DNA of 39,901 nucleotides from an uncultured Verrucomicrobiota bacterium (GCA_947169825.1 CAMVRE010000007.1:1-39901); one strand, 5' to 3'; shown: positions 19,129 through 29,030, counted from the first letter of the stretch. The notes: generated from the letters alone by a model not told the origin. Translations and numbers: made by a program.

Positions 19129-21789
19129 ATGAGCAAGCTCGTCATCGTCGAATCCCCCGCCAAGGCCCACACCGTCGGGCGCATCCTCGGCCCGGACTAC
19201 CGGGTCATGGCCTCCGTCGGCCACATCCGCGACCTGCCGGAGCACCAGGAGGGGATCAAGCGCGAGGAGCTGCCCGGCGGCGCGATGCGCTTCACGCCCG
19301 GCTACGTCGTCCCGCCCGAGAAGGAGAAGGTCGTCGCCGCCCTCGCCGCCGCCGCGCGGCAGGCGGACGAGATCTTCCTCGCGAGCGACCCCGACCGCGA
19401 GGGCGAGGCGATCGCCTGGCACCTGCGCGAGGAGCTGGGCCGCCGCCTCGGCGCCAAGTGCCCGCCCTTCCGCCGCATCGAATACCACGAGATCACGCCG
19501 CGCGCGGTGAAGGCCGCCCTCGCGAATCCCCACGACATCGACCAGGCCCGCGTCGACGCCCAGCAGGCGCGCCGCTGCATCGACCGCTACCTCGGCTTCC
19601 GCATCTCCCCCAAGGTCGCGCGCGCCGTCCGCGGCGGCTCCAGCGCCGGGCGCGTGCAGTCCGTGGCGCTTCGCCTCGTCCGCGACCGCGAGCGCGAGGT
19701 GCGCGCGTTCGTCCCGCAGCCCTACTGGGAGTTCGCCGTGAAGCTCGCCAAGCGCGGCCCCGGCGCCGGCGAGCCCTTCGCCGTGCGCCTGCGCAAGCTC
19801 GACGGGAGGAAGGCCGAGATCCGCGACGAGGCCGCCGCGAAGCGCGCCGAGGCGTTCCTCGGCGCCGCCGCCTACGCGGTGCGCGCGGTCGAGCCGCGCC
19901 AGGCGCAGAAGCGCCCCGGCCCGCCCTTCACGACCTCGACGCTCCAGCAGGCCGCCTCGAACGCGCTCGGCTTCTCGCCCGACCGCACGATGCGCCTCGC
20001 GCAGGACCTCTACGAGGCCGGCCTCATCACCTACATGCGAACGGACTCGACGAACATCGCGCCCGAGGCGCGCGAGGCCGCGGCGGCATACGTCGCGGGC
20101 GCCTTCGGCAGGGAATTCGCCGACCCGCACAACTACGCCACGCGCAGCAAGGGCGCGCAGGAGGCCCACGAGTGCATCCGCCCGACCGACCCCGCCGCGA
20201 CGCCCGAGCGCGCCGCGATGCCCGACGGCCGCGACGCCGAGGGCCTCGCGCGCCTCTACCGCCTCGTGTGGGAGCGCTTCGTCTCGTCGCAGATGGCGCC
20301 CGCCGTCTCCGAGGTGACGACCGCGACGGTCGACGCGACCGCCGCGCCCGGGCTCCTCCCGGCCGGCTCGCCCGCCGCCGCCGAGCTCACCGCCTCCGTC
20401 TCGCGCCTCGTCTTCCCCGGCTTCCTCGCGCTGCGCGGCGCCGAGGGCGTCGCCAAGGCCGAGTCCGCCGACGCGGCGAAGGACGGCGAGGAGACGAGCG
20501 ACGCGCTCGCCGCCCTCCCCCCGCTCGCGCCCGGCGAGGCGCTCGATCCGGCCGCGGTCCTGCCCGAGCGCAAGGAGACCAAGCCGCCGCCGCGCTTCAA
20601 CGAGGCCTCGCTCGTCCGCGAGATGGAGGCGCGCGGCATCGGCCGCCCCTCCACCTACGCCAGCACCGTCAAGACGCTCAAGGACCGCAAGTACGTCCTG
20701 AGCGAGCGCCGCGTCCTCTCCCCGACCGAGCTCGGAGAGAAGGTCTGCGACTGGCTCGTCGAGGCCTACCCCGACATGATGGACGTCGGCTACACCGCCG
20801 ACATGGAGCGCAAGCTCGACGACGCGCAGGACCCCGCCACGGCGACCGACTGGCAGGGGCTCCTCGCCGCCTTCTACCGCGAGCTCGAGGACTGGAACGA
20901 CCGCGCCAAGAAGTGGGCCGACCCCGCCGCCGTCGCGACGCTGCTCGAGGCCTTCCGCGACGTCCACGACTGGGAGCCGCCCCACAAGGCCGGCGCCCGG
21001 ACCTACGACGACAGGAAGTTCGTCCAGGACCTCGCCTACGACGTGATGGGCGAATCGCGCCCGCGCGCCAAGGACCGCCGTCCCGACGCCCCCTACCGCT
21101 TCGAGCGCCCCGCCTCATTCCCCGCGAAGTGCTGCACCGTCCCCCAGCTCCAGGCCCTCGCCCGCACGCTCCTGCGATACCGCGACCAGGCGCCCGGCGC
21201 CGAGGAGGCGCTCCGCGCCGCCGGCCTCGGCGATCTGCTCGCCGACGCCGCCGTCCCCGTCGCCGACGAGCGCTCCGCCGCGCTCCTCGACGCGCTCGCC
21301 AAGTACGGCGCCGCGCCCGACGACGAGCGCTTCGCCACGTCCCTCGCCGAGCAGGTCCGGCGCGGCAAGCGCCTCAGCCCCCGCCAGGCCGACTGGCTCC
21401 CGAAGCTCTTCCTCAACGCGCGCGACCGCGTCCCGGCCGACGAGTTCGAGGCCCTCTGCGCGAAGTTCGGCATCGAGCCGAAGGCCGAGGAGTCCGTCGA
21501 CCCGGAGCGCGCCGCCGCCGTCGTGGCCGCGCTCGCGGGCGTGACGGAATGGGCCGCGCCGGCCGCGCCGCGCAAGGGCGGGCGCGTCTACGACGACAAG
21601 AAGTTCTACGCGGACGTGGCCGCGCGCTTCGGCGCGCGCCGGACGATGTCGGCCAAGCAGCTCGGCGCGCTGGAGCGGATGCTGCTGCGCTACCGCGCGC
21701 AGATTCCGGGCGCGGACGAGCTCGCCGCCCGCTACGGCATCGAGGCCCGCCCCCGCCGCGCCCGCAAGGCCGGCGGGAAGAAGGCCTAG
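19129..21789 (+). CDS. topA: DNA topoisomerase I
   Basis: MSKLVIVESPAKAHTVGRILG; ASDPDREGEAIAWHL; ITYMRTDSTNIAPEA; 886 aa. Confidence 0.97.
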   Translation: MSKLVIVESPAKAHTVGRILGPDYRVMASVGHIRDLPEHQEGIKREELPGGAMRFTPGYVVPPEKEKVVAALAAAARQADEIFLASDPDREGEAIAWHLREELGRRLGAKCPPFRRIEYHEITPRAVKAALANPHDIDQARVDAQQARRCIDRYLGFRISPKVARAVRGGSSAGRVQSVALRLVRDREREVRAFVPQPYWEFAVKLAKRGPGAGEPFAVRLRKLDGRKAEIRDEAAAKRAEAFLGAAAYAVRAVEPRQAQKRPGPPFTTSTLQQAASNALGFSPDRTMRLAQDLYEAGLITYMRTDSTNIAPEAREAAAAYVAGAFGREFADPHNYATRSKGAQEAHECIRPTDPAATPERAAMPDGRDAEGLARLYRLVWERFVSSQMAPAVSEVTTATVDATAAPGLLPAGSPAAAELTASVSRLVFPGFLALRGAEGVAKAESADAAKDGEETSDALAALPPLAPGEALDPAAVLPERKETKPPPRFNEASLVREMEARGIGRPSTYASTVKTLKDRKYVLSERRVLSPTELGEKVCDWLVEAYPDMMDVGYTADMERKLDDAQDPATATDWQGLLAAFYRELEDWNDRAKKWADPAAVATLLEAFRDVHDWEPPHKAGARTYDDRKFVQDLAYDVMGESRPRAKDRRPDAPYRFERPASFPAKCCTVPQLQALARTLLRYRDQAPGAEEALRAAGLGDLLADAAVPVADERSAALLDALAKYGAAPDDERFATSLAEQVRRGKRLSPRQADWLPKLFLNARDRVPADEFEALCAKFGIEPKAEESVDPERAAAVVAALAGVTEWAAPAAPRKGGRVYDDKKFYADVAARFGARRTMSAKQLGALERMLLRYRAQIPGADELAARYGIEARPRRARKAGGKKA

Positions 21790-23150
21790 CCGGGCTCCGG
21801 CAGCGCGCGCTCGAGCGCCATCGAACGCGAGGCCTTGACGAGCACGAGGTCGCCCGGCTTCGCGAGGTCCGCGAGCGCGGCGCGCGCCGCGAGGGCGTCC
21901 GGCGCGCGATGGACGTGCGCGGCGGGGAGCCCCGCGCGCACGGCCTCGTCCGCGATCCACGCGGCGCGAGTCCCGACGCACAGCAGCTCGTCCGGCGCCG
22001 CGGCGGCCGCGGCGCGCCCGACGCGCCGGTGCAGCGCCTCCTCCGCGTCGCCGAGCTCGCCCATGTCGCCCAGCGCCGCGATGCGCCGTCCCGCGCACGG
22101 CGTCGCGGCGAAGGTCTCGAGCGACTTCTCCATGCTGATCGGGTTCGCGTTGTAGGCGTCGTTGATCCACGAGACGCCGCCGCGCTCGATCCGCTCCCAG
22201 CGCATCTTCGCGCCGGGCGTCGCGGCGAGCCGCTCCGCGATCTCCTCCCACGCCACGCCGAGCGCGCGCGACGCGGCGACGGCGAGGAGCGAGTTGCCGA
22301 TCTGGTGCGCGCCCGGCTGCGGCGCGCGCAGGGCGCGCGTTTCGCCCGTCGCCGCCTCGCGCGCCTCGAACGCGCCCGTGGCGGGGTCCGCCGAGACCGC
22401 GACGTAGTCCGCCGCCGTGGCGGGGTCCGCCGAGACGGAGACGACGCGGCAGCGCGGCTGCGCGCGCAGGAAGGCGAAGTGGCGGTTCGTCGCGTCGAGC
22501 ACGCAGAAGCCCTCCGCCGGCACGGCGCGCAGGAGCTCCGCCTTCTCGTCCGCGATGCGCTCCTCGGTCCCGAAGTTGCCGATGTGCACGGGGCCGACGT
22601 TCGTGAGGATCGCCGCGTCCGGCCGCATGAGCGCCGCGAGCGGCGCGATCTCGCCGGGATGGTTCGTGCCGGACTCCAGCACCGCGTAGCGCGTCTCCTC
22701 CGGCATCGCGAGGATGGACTTGGGGAGGCCGAGCCCGTTGTTCCAGTTGCCGCGGGTCCTCGCGACCGGCCCGAGAGCGCCCAGGAGCTGCGCCGCGAGC
22801 TCCTTCGTCGTGGTCTTGCCGACCGAGCCCGTGACGCCGAGGACGAACGGGTCGACCTTCGCGCGCCAGCCCGCCGCGAGGTCGCGGAGGGCGCGCGCGG
22901 TGTCGTCCACGCGCAGGGCCGGAAGCCCGGGCGGCAGCGACGCGGAGCGGTCGGCCACGACGCCCCCCGCGCCGGCCTCGACCGCCTTCGCGGCGAAGTC
23001 GTGGCCGTCGAAGTTCTCGCCGCGCAGGGCGAGGAAGAGGCAGCCCGGCGGAAGGTCGCGGGTGTCGGTGGAAAGGGACGGGAACGAGTCCGGGAGCGGG
23101 CCCTCCGGCGCGGCGCCGGACCAGCGGACGAGGTCTTCGAGCTTGAACAT
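21786..23150 (-). CDS. murF: UDP-N-acetylmuramoyl-tripeptide--D-alanyl-D-alanine ligase
   Basis: STDTRDLPPGCLFLALRGENFDGHDF; GVTGSVGKTTTKEL; INDAYNANPISM; start at 23150. Confidence 0.93.
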   Translation of the reverse strand: MFKLEDLVRWSGAAPEGPLPDSFPSLSTDTRDLPPGCLFLALRGENFDGHDFAAKAVEAGAGGVVADRSASLPPGLPALRVDDTARALRDLAAGWRAKVDPFVLGVTGSVGKTTTKELAAQLLGALGPVARTRGNWNNGLGLPKSILAMPEETRYAVLESGTNHPGEIAPLAALMRPDAAILTNVGPVHIGNFGTEERIADEKAELLRAVPAEGFCVLDATNRHFAFLRAQPRCRVVSVSADPATAADYVAVSADPATGAFEAREAATGETRALRAPQPGAHQIGNSLLAVAASRALGVAWEEIAERLAATPGAKMRWERIERGGVSWINDAYNANPISMEKSLETFAATPCAGRRIAALGDMGELGDAEEALHRRVGRAAAAAAPDELLCVGTRAAWIADEAVRAGLPAAHVHRAPDALAARAALADLAKPGDLVLVKASRSMALERALPEPG

Positions 23151-23193
23151 GGCGCGTATCCTACCACGCCCGCGCGGCGCGCCGCAAGGCGAT

Positions 23194-23222
23194 TTGCAAC
23201 CCCTCCGGGCTTCTGCTAGAAT
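23194..23222 (+). promoter_or_regulatory. pgk promoter
   Basis: TTGCAA (23194-23199), 17 bp, extended -10 TGC-TAGAAT (23217-23222). Confidence 0.7.
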
Positions 23223-23264
23223 CCTTTCCCGTCTTTCAACCCAAACCCACACCATACACAGACC

Positions 23265-24530
23265 ATGAACACCAAGACTCTCCGCGACGTCGACGTCCAG
23301 GGCAAGCGCGTCCTCATGCGCGTCGATTTCAACGTTCCCGTGAAGGAAGGCAAGATCAAGGACGACACCCGCATCGTCGGCGCCCTCCCCTCCATCCAGT
23401 ACGTGATCGAGCACGGCGGCAGGCTCATCCTCATGTCCCACATGGGCCGCCCCGACGAGAAGGGCATCACCCCCGACACCACGATGAAGATCGTCGCGGA
23501 CGCCCTCGCCGCCAAGCTCGGCAGGCCCGTCGCCTTCGCGGCCGACTGCGCCGCGGCGGACGCCGAGGTCGCCGCGCTCAAGGACGGCGACGTGCTCGTC
23601 CTCGAGAACACCCGCTACCACAAGGAGGAGCAGGCCAAGCGCAAGCAGAAGGACGGCGAGGACGAGGCGACCTTCAAGGCCGCCAAGAAGGCGCTCAAGG
23701 AGGAGCAGCGCAAGCTCGCCGAGAAGCTCGCCTCCTACGGCGACGTCTACGTGAACGACGCGTTCGGAACCGCGCACCGCGCCCACGCCTCCACCGCGGT
23801 CGTCACCGAGTTCATGAAGGCCAAGGGCGCCCCGTGCGTCGCCGGCTTCCTCATGGAGAAGGAGATCGAGTACCTCGGCAACGCGGTCGAGAACCCCGTC
23901 CGCCCGTTCGCGGCGATCCTCGGCGGCGCCAAGGTCTCCGACAAGCTCGCGGTCGTGAAGAACCTCCTCGGCAAGGTCGACACGCTCGTCATCGGCGGCG
24001 GCATGGCCTACACGTTCCTCAAGGCCCAGGGCCACGCGATCGGCGGCTCGCTCTGCGAGGACGACCAGCTCGACTACGCGCGCGAGATGATGGCGCTCGC
24101 GAAGGAGCGCGGCGTGCAGTTCCTCCTGCCCGTCGACAGCGTCGCGGCCGACAAGTTCGACCCCGAGGCCAACACGCAGATCGTCGGCGAGGACGTCCCC
24201 GACGGCTGGATGGGCCTCGACATCGGCCCCAAGTCGATCGAGCTCTTCTCCAACGCCGTGAAGACCGCCAAGACCGTGGTCTGGAACGGCCCGATGGGCT
24301 GCTTCGAGATGGAGAAGTTCGCGGCCGGCACGTTCGGCGTCGCGGCGGCCGTGGCCGAGGTCAAGGCCAACGGCGGCACCTCGATCATCGGCGGCGGCGA
24401 CTCCGTCTCCGCGGTGAAGAAGTCCGGCCTCGCCGAGAAGATGTCCCACATCTCCACCGGCGGCGGCGCGTCCCTCGAATACCTCGAGGGCAAGGTCCTG
24501 CCCGGCGTCGCCGCGCTCGACCAGAAGTAG
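23265..24530 (+). CDS. pgk: Phosphoglycerate kinase
   Basis: [65 protein letters not shown]. Confidence 0.97.
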   Translation: MNTKTLRDVDVQGKRVLMRVDFNVPVKEGKIKDDTRIVGALPSIQYVIEHGGRLILMSHMGRPDEKGITPDTTMKIVADALAAKLGRPVAFAADCAAADAEVAALKDGDVLVLENTRYHKEEQAKRKQKDGEDEATFKAAKKALKEEQRKLAEKLASYGDVYVNDAFGTAHRAHASTAVVTEFMKAKGAPCVAGFLMEKEIEYLGNAVENPVRPFAAILGGAKVSDKLAVVKNLLGKVDTLVIGGGMAYTFLKAQGHAIGGSLCEDDQLDYAREMMALAKERGVQFLLPVDSVAADKFDPEANTQIVGEDVPDGWMGLDIGPKSIELFSNAVKTAKTVVWNGPMGCFEMEKFAAGTFGVAAAVAEVKANGGTSIIGGGDSVSAVKKSGLAEKMSHISTGGGASLEYLEGKVLPGVAALDQK

Positions 24531-24547
24531 GCCCTCCCCGATCCGCC

Positions 24548-24579
24548 CGGCCCGGCGGCGCCCCCGCGCCGCCGGGCCG
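24548..24579 (+). terminator. Strong hairpin after pgk (no T-tract)
   Basis: cggcccggcggcgc-cccc-gcgccgccgggccg, 14-bp perfect stem. Confidence 0.55.
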
Positions 24580-24594
24580 CACGCCCCCTGCCGC

Positions 24595-25860
24595 ATGAGA
24601 CCCGCGTTCCGGATCGCCGCGCTCCTTCCCGCCCTCCTCTGCGCCGCGCGCGCGGAGGACCTGCCGGTCGAGACCTACGAGGAGACGCTCGCGCGCATGC
24701 CCGCCTGGCTCGCCGAGCGCGCCCCCAGGGCCGCCGCGAAGGCCTTCTCGGTCGACCCCGCGCGCGTGCGGTTCCTGGACCTCGCGCCCTTCGCCAACCG
24801 ATCCTACGGCGACACCGTCGCGGGCGACGGCAAGGGCGGCTGGACCGACCAGGGCGAGAACCACCTGCGCCACGCGCCGTGGGGCCCCACGGACTGCAAC
24901 GGCGTGCCGTTCGACTTCATCCGCCCCGACCAGAACGACGACCGCGCGTGCGTGATGCTGCGCTCGAAGCACCTGCCCGACCTGCCCGACGCCGTGCGCG
25001 GCATCGCGGCGGGCTGCAAGGCCGAGGCGCTCTACTTCCTGCACGCCGGCGCGTGGGTCGAGAAGGACGCCGAAGGCTTCCGCTACGTGGTCCATTACGC
25101 GGACGGCGCCTCGGAGACCGCCCCGATGGTCGGGGGCGTCGACTTCGGCGACTGGTGGATCGACACGCGCCGCGCCGGCCTGGCGCGCACCACCCGCTAC
25201 CACACGGGCTGGGCCAACTCCGAGAGCAAGGGCTTCCACGTCCTGCGCTGGGAGAACCCGCACCCGGAGAAGACCATCGCGACGATCGACATCGAGAGCG
25301 CCTGCGGCGAAACGATCCCGATCATCGAGGCCATCACCGCGGAGCTGCCCGACGAATCGCCCTTCGCCCTGCGCCGCCTCAAGCTCAGGGGCTGGGGCGG
25401 CGCGAAGCCCGAGCGGCACGACGGAGCGCTCGAGATCGTGCTCCCCGACGCCTCCCGGGACTGGTGCGGCGCGAACCTGGACCTGCCCGAGCCCGCGCCC
25501 TTCCCGGCGGAGGACCCCGCCGCGTGCGACCTCGTCTTCGAGGCGAACGGCGGCCGCACGCCGCTCGGCGTCGTCGGCCCGGGCGGACAGCGCTTCCAGG
25601 TCGCCGCGCGCTTCCGCCTCGAGGACGGAACCGAAAAGAGCGGCCCCTACGTCCACCCGACGATCGAGGGCGATCGCATCGACGAGGACCCCGCCACGTG
25701 GCAGACCGTCCGCCTCCCGGTCCGGCTCCTCCTCCCGAAGAACGCCCCCTCCCCGGTCTCCTCCCTCTCGGGCCTCAACCTGCAGTATCGCATGCTGTCC
25801 TCCGACCGCGCGGCGCTCCGCGTCCGCTCGATCCGCCTCGAGCCGTCCGCCGCCCGATAG
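24595..25860 (+). CDS. Secreted protein of unknown function
   Basis: 421 aa; signal peptide MRPAFRIAALLPALLCAARA; no motif assigned with confidence. Confidence 0.7.
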   Translation: MRPAFRIAALLPALLCAARAEDLPVETYEETLARMPAWLAERAPRAAAKAFSVDPARVRFLDLAPFANRSYGDTVAGDGKGGWTDQGENHLRHAPWGPTDCNGVPFDFIRPDQNDDRACVMLRSKHLPDLPDAVRGIAAGCKAEALYFLHAGAWVEKDAEGFRYVVHYADGASETAPMVGGVDFGDWWIDTRRAGLARTTRYHTGWANSESKGFHVLRWENPHPEKTIATIDIESACGETIPIIEAITAELPDESPFALRRLKLRGWGGAKPERHDGALEIVLPDASRDWCGANLDLPEPAPFPAEDPAACDLVFEANGGRTPLGVVGPGGQRFQVAARFRLEDGTEKSGPYVHPTIEGDRIDEDPATWQTVRLPVRLLLPKNAPSPVSSLSGLNLQYRMLSSDRAALRVRSIRLEPSAAR

Positions 25861-25913
25861 CGCTCCGCATCCCGTCGCGCCCGAGCGCCCTTCTGTTTTC
25901 CGGGGCGTTCTGC

Positions 25914-25919
25914 TAGAAT
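25914..25919 (+). promoter_or_regulatory. -10 element TGC-TAGAAT of miaB, 8 nt before the ATG
   Basis: ttctgctagaatccgcgcccATG. Confidence 0.55.
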
Positions 25920-25927
25920 CCGCGCCC

Positions 25928-27394
25928 ATGCCCGCGCACCCCGCCTTCTCGATCCATACCTACGGCTGCCAGATGAACGTCCGCGACTCGGACCTCCTGG
26001 CGCGCCGGCTCCGCGCCGCGGGCTTCGCCGAGGCCGCGTCGGAGGACGAGGCGGACGTCGTCCTCGTCAACTCCTGCTCCGTCCGCGAGAAGGCCGAGGA
26101 GAAGGCGATCGGCAAGCTCGGCATGCTCTGCGCCGCCCGCCGCGACCGCCCCGGGCTCGTCGTCGGCCTCACCGGCTGCATGGCCAACCGCCTCGGCCCC
26201 GACGTCTTCGGCCTCGTCCCCGGGCTCTCCTTCTCCGTCGGCCCCCGCGCCGCCGGCCCCGCGATCGTCGGCCTCGTCCGCCGCGCCCTCGACGGCGCGA
26301 AGGGGATGTTCGTCCCCGACGCGGATGGTCGCACGGTCGCACGGTCACACGGTCACACGGTCGAGCAGTCGGACAATCTCGCGGTCTCACGGTCGGACCG
26401 TCAGACCGTCGGACCGTGCGACCGTGCGACCACGAAGGAGGCCGGCGCGGACGAGCCGCACGGCTCGTCCGCGCCGGCCTCCTTCGTGACGATCTTATTC
26501 GGCTGTAACCAGCGCTGCTCCTACTGCATCGTGCCGTCGGTGCGCGGCGGCGAGGAGAGCCGGGACCCGCGTGCGATCGTCGCCGAGGTCCGCGAGGAGG
26601 CGGCGCGCGGCGCGAAGGACGTGTGCCTCCTCGGCCAGAGCGTGATGCGCTACGGCCGCATGGGCTTCGCCTGGCCGGAGGGCCTCCCCTCCCCCATGGG
26701 CTTCTCGGAGCCGCTCCCGCGCCTCCTGGAATATATTGCGCGCGAGGTGCCGGAGGTGCGCCGGCTGCGGTTCACGTCGGGCCATCCCTCGGGCGTCACG
26801 GACGAGCTCGTCCGCGCGATGCGCGAGATTCCCGCCGTCTGCCCGCACCTGCACCTGCCGATGCAGAGCGGCTCGGACCGCATCCTGCGCGAGATGCGCC
26901 GGGGCTACGACTCCGCGCGCTACCTCGCCGCCGTCCGCCGCCTGCGCGAGGGCGTCCCCGACATCGCGATCACGACGGACATCATCGTCGGCTACCCGGG
27001 CGAGACGGAAGAGGACTTCGAGGACACGCGCCGCGTCATGGAGGAGGCGGGCTTCGACAACGCGTTCGTCTTCAAGTATTCGCCGCGCCCCGGCACGCCC
27101 TCCGCGCTCCTCGAGGACGACGTCCCCGACGAGGAGAAGCGCCGCCGCGACCAGGTCCTGCTCGCCGACCAGGACGCGCGCGGCCAGCGCTGCAACGACC
27201 GCTGGGTCGGCCGCACCGTCGAGGTCCTCGCCGAAGGCCCCTCCCTGCGCAACCCCGCGCGCTGGTCCGGCCGCACCGGACAGAACAAGATCGTCGTCTT
27301 CGACCCCGCCCCCGGCCTCCGCGCCGGCGACTTCGTCTGCGTCTCCGTCTCCTCCGCCCGCCCCCAGACCCTCTACGGTGAAATCGCCGGCTGA
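25928..27394 (+). CDS. miaB: tRNA-2-methylthio-N6-dimethylallyladenosine synthase (MiaB family) with expanded interdomain linker
   Basis: IHTYGCQMNVRDSD; NSCSVREKAEEK; GCNQRCSYCIVPSVRGGEESR radical SAM CxxxCxxC; TDIIVGYPGETEEDF. Confidence 0.95.
   Translation: MPAHPAFSIHTYGCQMNVRDSDLLARRLRAAGFAEAASEDEADVVLVNSCSVREKAEEKAIGKLGMLCAARRDRPGLVVGLTGCMANRLGPDVFGLVPGLSFSVGPRAAGPAIVGLVRRALDGAKGMFVPDADGRTVARSHGHTVEQSDNLAVSRSDRQTVGPCDRATTKEAGADEPHGSSAPASFVTILFGCNQRCSYCIVPSVRGGEESRDPRAIVAEVREEAARGAKDVCLLGQSVMRYGRMGFAWPEGLPSPMGFSEPLPRLLEYIAREVPEVRRLRFTSGHPSGVTDELVRAMREIPAVCPHLHLPMQSGSDRILREMRRGYDSARYLAAVRRLREGVPDIAITTDIIVGYPGETEEDFEDTRRVMEEAGFDNAFVFKYSPRPGTPSALLEDDVPDEEKRRRDQVLLADQDARGQRCNDRWVGRTVEVLAEGPSLRNPARWSGRTGQNKIVVFDPAPGLRAGDFVCVSVSSARPQTLYGEIAG
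26326..26432 (+). repeat. In-CDS inverted degenerate 8-bp array (GGTCGCAC / GACCGTGC words)
   Basis: Outer arms tggtcgcacggtcgcacggtc (26326-26346) and gaccgtgcgaccgtgcgacca (26412-26432) are perfect inverted copies. Confidence 0.85.
26431..26488. repeat. Perfect palindrome with 28-bp arms and 2-nt loop inside miaB
   Basis: cacgaaggaggccggcgcggacgagccg - ca - cggctcgtccgcgccggcctccttcgtg. Confidence 0.95.
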
Positions 27395-27412
27395 CCGATC
27401 GCCCATCTCCCC

Positions 27413-27439
27413 TCTCTCGTCACTCGTCACTCGTCACTC
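27413..27439 (+). repeat. 7-bp array (CACTCGT words) between miaB stop and hslO start
   Basis: ctctctcgtcactcgtcactcgtcactc. Confidence 0.8.
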
Positions 27440-27443
27440 CCCC

Positions 27444-28331
27444 GTGGTCAAGCCCCGCACCAACGACGCCGCCGTCGAGGCGTTCTGCCCCAAGACCCGC
27501 CTGCGCTTCCTCTACGCGGACGTGTCCGCGACGGCGCGCCGCCTCGCGAAGGCGCACGGCGACTCGCCCGCCGCCGCCGCGATCCTCGGCAAGGTGCTCG
27601 CCGGCACGGCCGCCGCGACGATCGACTTCAACGAGCCCGGCGAGCGGCTCGTCGTCGCGGCCAACGTCAAGGGCCCGCTCGGCGGCTGGCGCGCGGAGAT
27701 CTCCGGCGAGGGGTTCCTCACGGGCTCGCTCCAGGAGCACGACCCCGAGTCGCTGCGCAATGCGGGCGACGGCGCCGACGAGTGGTGCGGCCCCGGCGCC
27801 GCCGCCAAGGCGACGCGCCTGCGCGAGGACGGCACGATTCGCTCGCAGGTCTCCTTCGAGTGCAAGGGGGGCGCGCCCGAGTCCGTCTACGCCGCGCTCT
27901 TCTGCTCCGCCGTCCCGACGCGCCTGCGCCTCGTCTGCACGATGTTCGACGGCGAGATCGATCGCGCCCGCGCCCTCGCGCTGCAGCTCGTCCACGAGGG
28001 CTCGCGCCGCGCCTTCAAGCGCGTGGAGAAGCTGTTCGACGACGGCACCGTCGCCGACACGCTCGCCTTCGACGCGACGCTCCCGACGCTCCGCGAGATC
28101 CTCGGCGTCGAGGATCTCGTGACCGGCCCCACGCGCGCGATCGCCTTCGGCTGCACCTGCTCCGAGAAGCGCTTCCTCGACGCCTACGCCGCGCTCCCGC
28201 GCGAAACCCTTGAGGGGATGCTCCGCCCCCTCCGCCCCCGCGAGGAACGCTGCCACCTCTGCGGACGCCGCTACACCATCACCCCCGAGCAGCTTGTCCA
28301 AGTCCTCCAATCCAAAACCGAAACGAAATGA
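27444..28331 (+). CDS. hslO: Hsp33-family redox chaperone
   Basis: GTG start VVKPRTNDAAVEAFC; VAANVKGPLGGWRAEISGEGFLTGSL; C-terminal FGCTCSEKR...CHLCGRRY zinc cysteines. Confidence 0.85.
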   Translation: MVKPRTNDAAVEAFCPKTRLRFLYADVSATARRLAKAHGDSPAAAAILGKVLAGTAAATIDFNEPGERLVVAANVKGPLGGWRAEISGEGFLTGSLQEHDPESLRNAGDGADEWCGPGAAAKATRLREDGTIRSQVSFECKGGAPESVYAALFCSAVPTRLRLVCTMFDGEIDRARALALQLVHEGSRRAFKRVEKLFDDGTVADTLAFDATLPTLREILGVEDLVTGPTRAIAFGCTCSEKRFLDAYAALPRETLEGMLRPLRPREERCHLCGRRYTITPEQLVQVLQSKTETK

Positions 28332-28966
28332 AGATTCTCTTCCAGGGCGATTCCGTCACCGACTGCGGCCGCGGAAACAGCGGCGGCTGCGGCTACGAGC
28401 AGGGCCAGATGGGCCCGGGCTATCCCGGCCTGATCAAGTCCCGCCTCTCCTGCGACCGTCCCGACGCCGGGTTCGAGTTCGTCAACCTCGGCATCAGCGG
28501 CAACCGCATCGTCGACCTCTACGCCCGCTGGCGCGCCGACTGCCTCAACCACGAGCCCGACATCGTCTCGATCCTCGTCGGCGTGAACGACTCGTGGCAC
28601 GAGCAGCACCGCAACGGCGTCGAGGTCCCTCGCGCGATCCGCATCTACAACGAGCTGCTCGACTGGACGATCGAGAAGCTCCCCGCCGTGAAGCTCGTCC
28701 TGCTCGAGCCCTTCACCGCGGGCGAGTCCGACAACGGCAAGCTCTTCGGCGCCGAGGTGCGCGAGCGCGGCGCCGCCGTGAAGGCCGCCGCCGAGCGCCT
28801 CGGCCCCGACCGCGCCGTCTTCGTTCCCCTCCAGTCCATCCTCGACGACCTCCGCGCCCGCGCGCCCTGGCAGCACTGGACCGCGGACGGCGTCCACCCC
28901 ACCCCGGCCTTCCACCAGGCGATCGCCGATGCCTGGCTCCGCGCCGCCGCCCCCTTCCTCGGCTAG
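28328..28966 (+). CDS. SGNH/GDSL-type hydrolase
   Basis: MKILFQGDSVTDCGR; NLGISGNRIVDL; ILVGVNDSW; DGVHPTPAFHQ. Confidence 0.9.
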   Translation: MKILFQGDSVTDCGRGNSGGCGYEQGQMGPGYPGLIKSRLSCDRPDAGFEFVNLGISGNRIVDLYARWRADCLNHEPDIVSILVGVNDSWHEQHRNGVEVPRAIRIYNELLDWTIEKLPAVKLVLLEPFTAGESDNGKLFGAEVRERGAAVKAAAERLGPDRAVFVPLQSILDDLRARAPWQHWTADGVHPTPAFHQAIADAWLRAAAPFLG

Positions 28967-28975
28967 CCCGCTTCC

Positions 28976-29030
28976 GCTCGCCACTCGCCACTCGTCACTC
29001 GTCACTCGTCACTCGTCTCTCGTCACTGTC
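28976..29030 (+). repeat. 7-bp array (CACTCGT words) immediately upstream of the PHP gene
   Basis: gctcgccactcgccactcgtcactcgtcactcgtcactcgtctctcgtcactgtc. Confidence 0.85.

Noticed and set aside
24548-24579. Classical Rho-independent terminators at pgk and BspA1 ends
   Set aside because: Hairpins are strong but lack T-tracts, so kept only as low-confidence terminator features.
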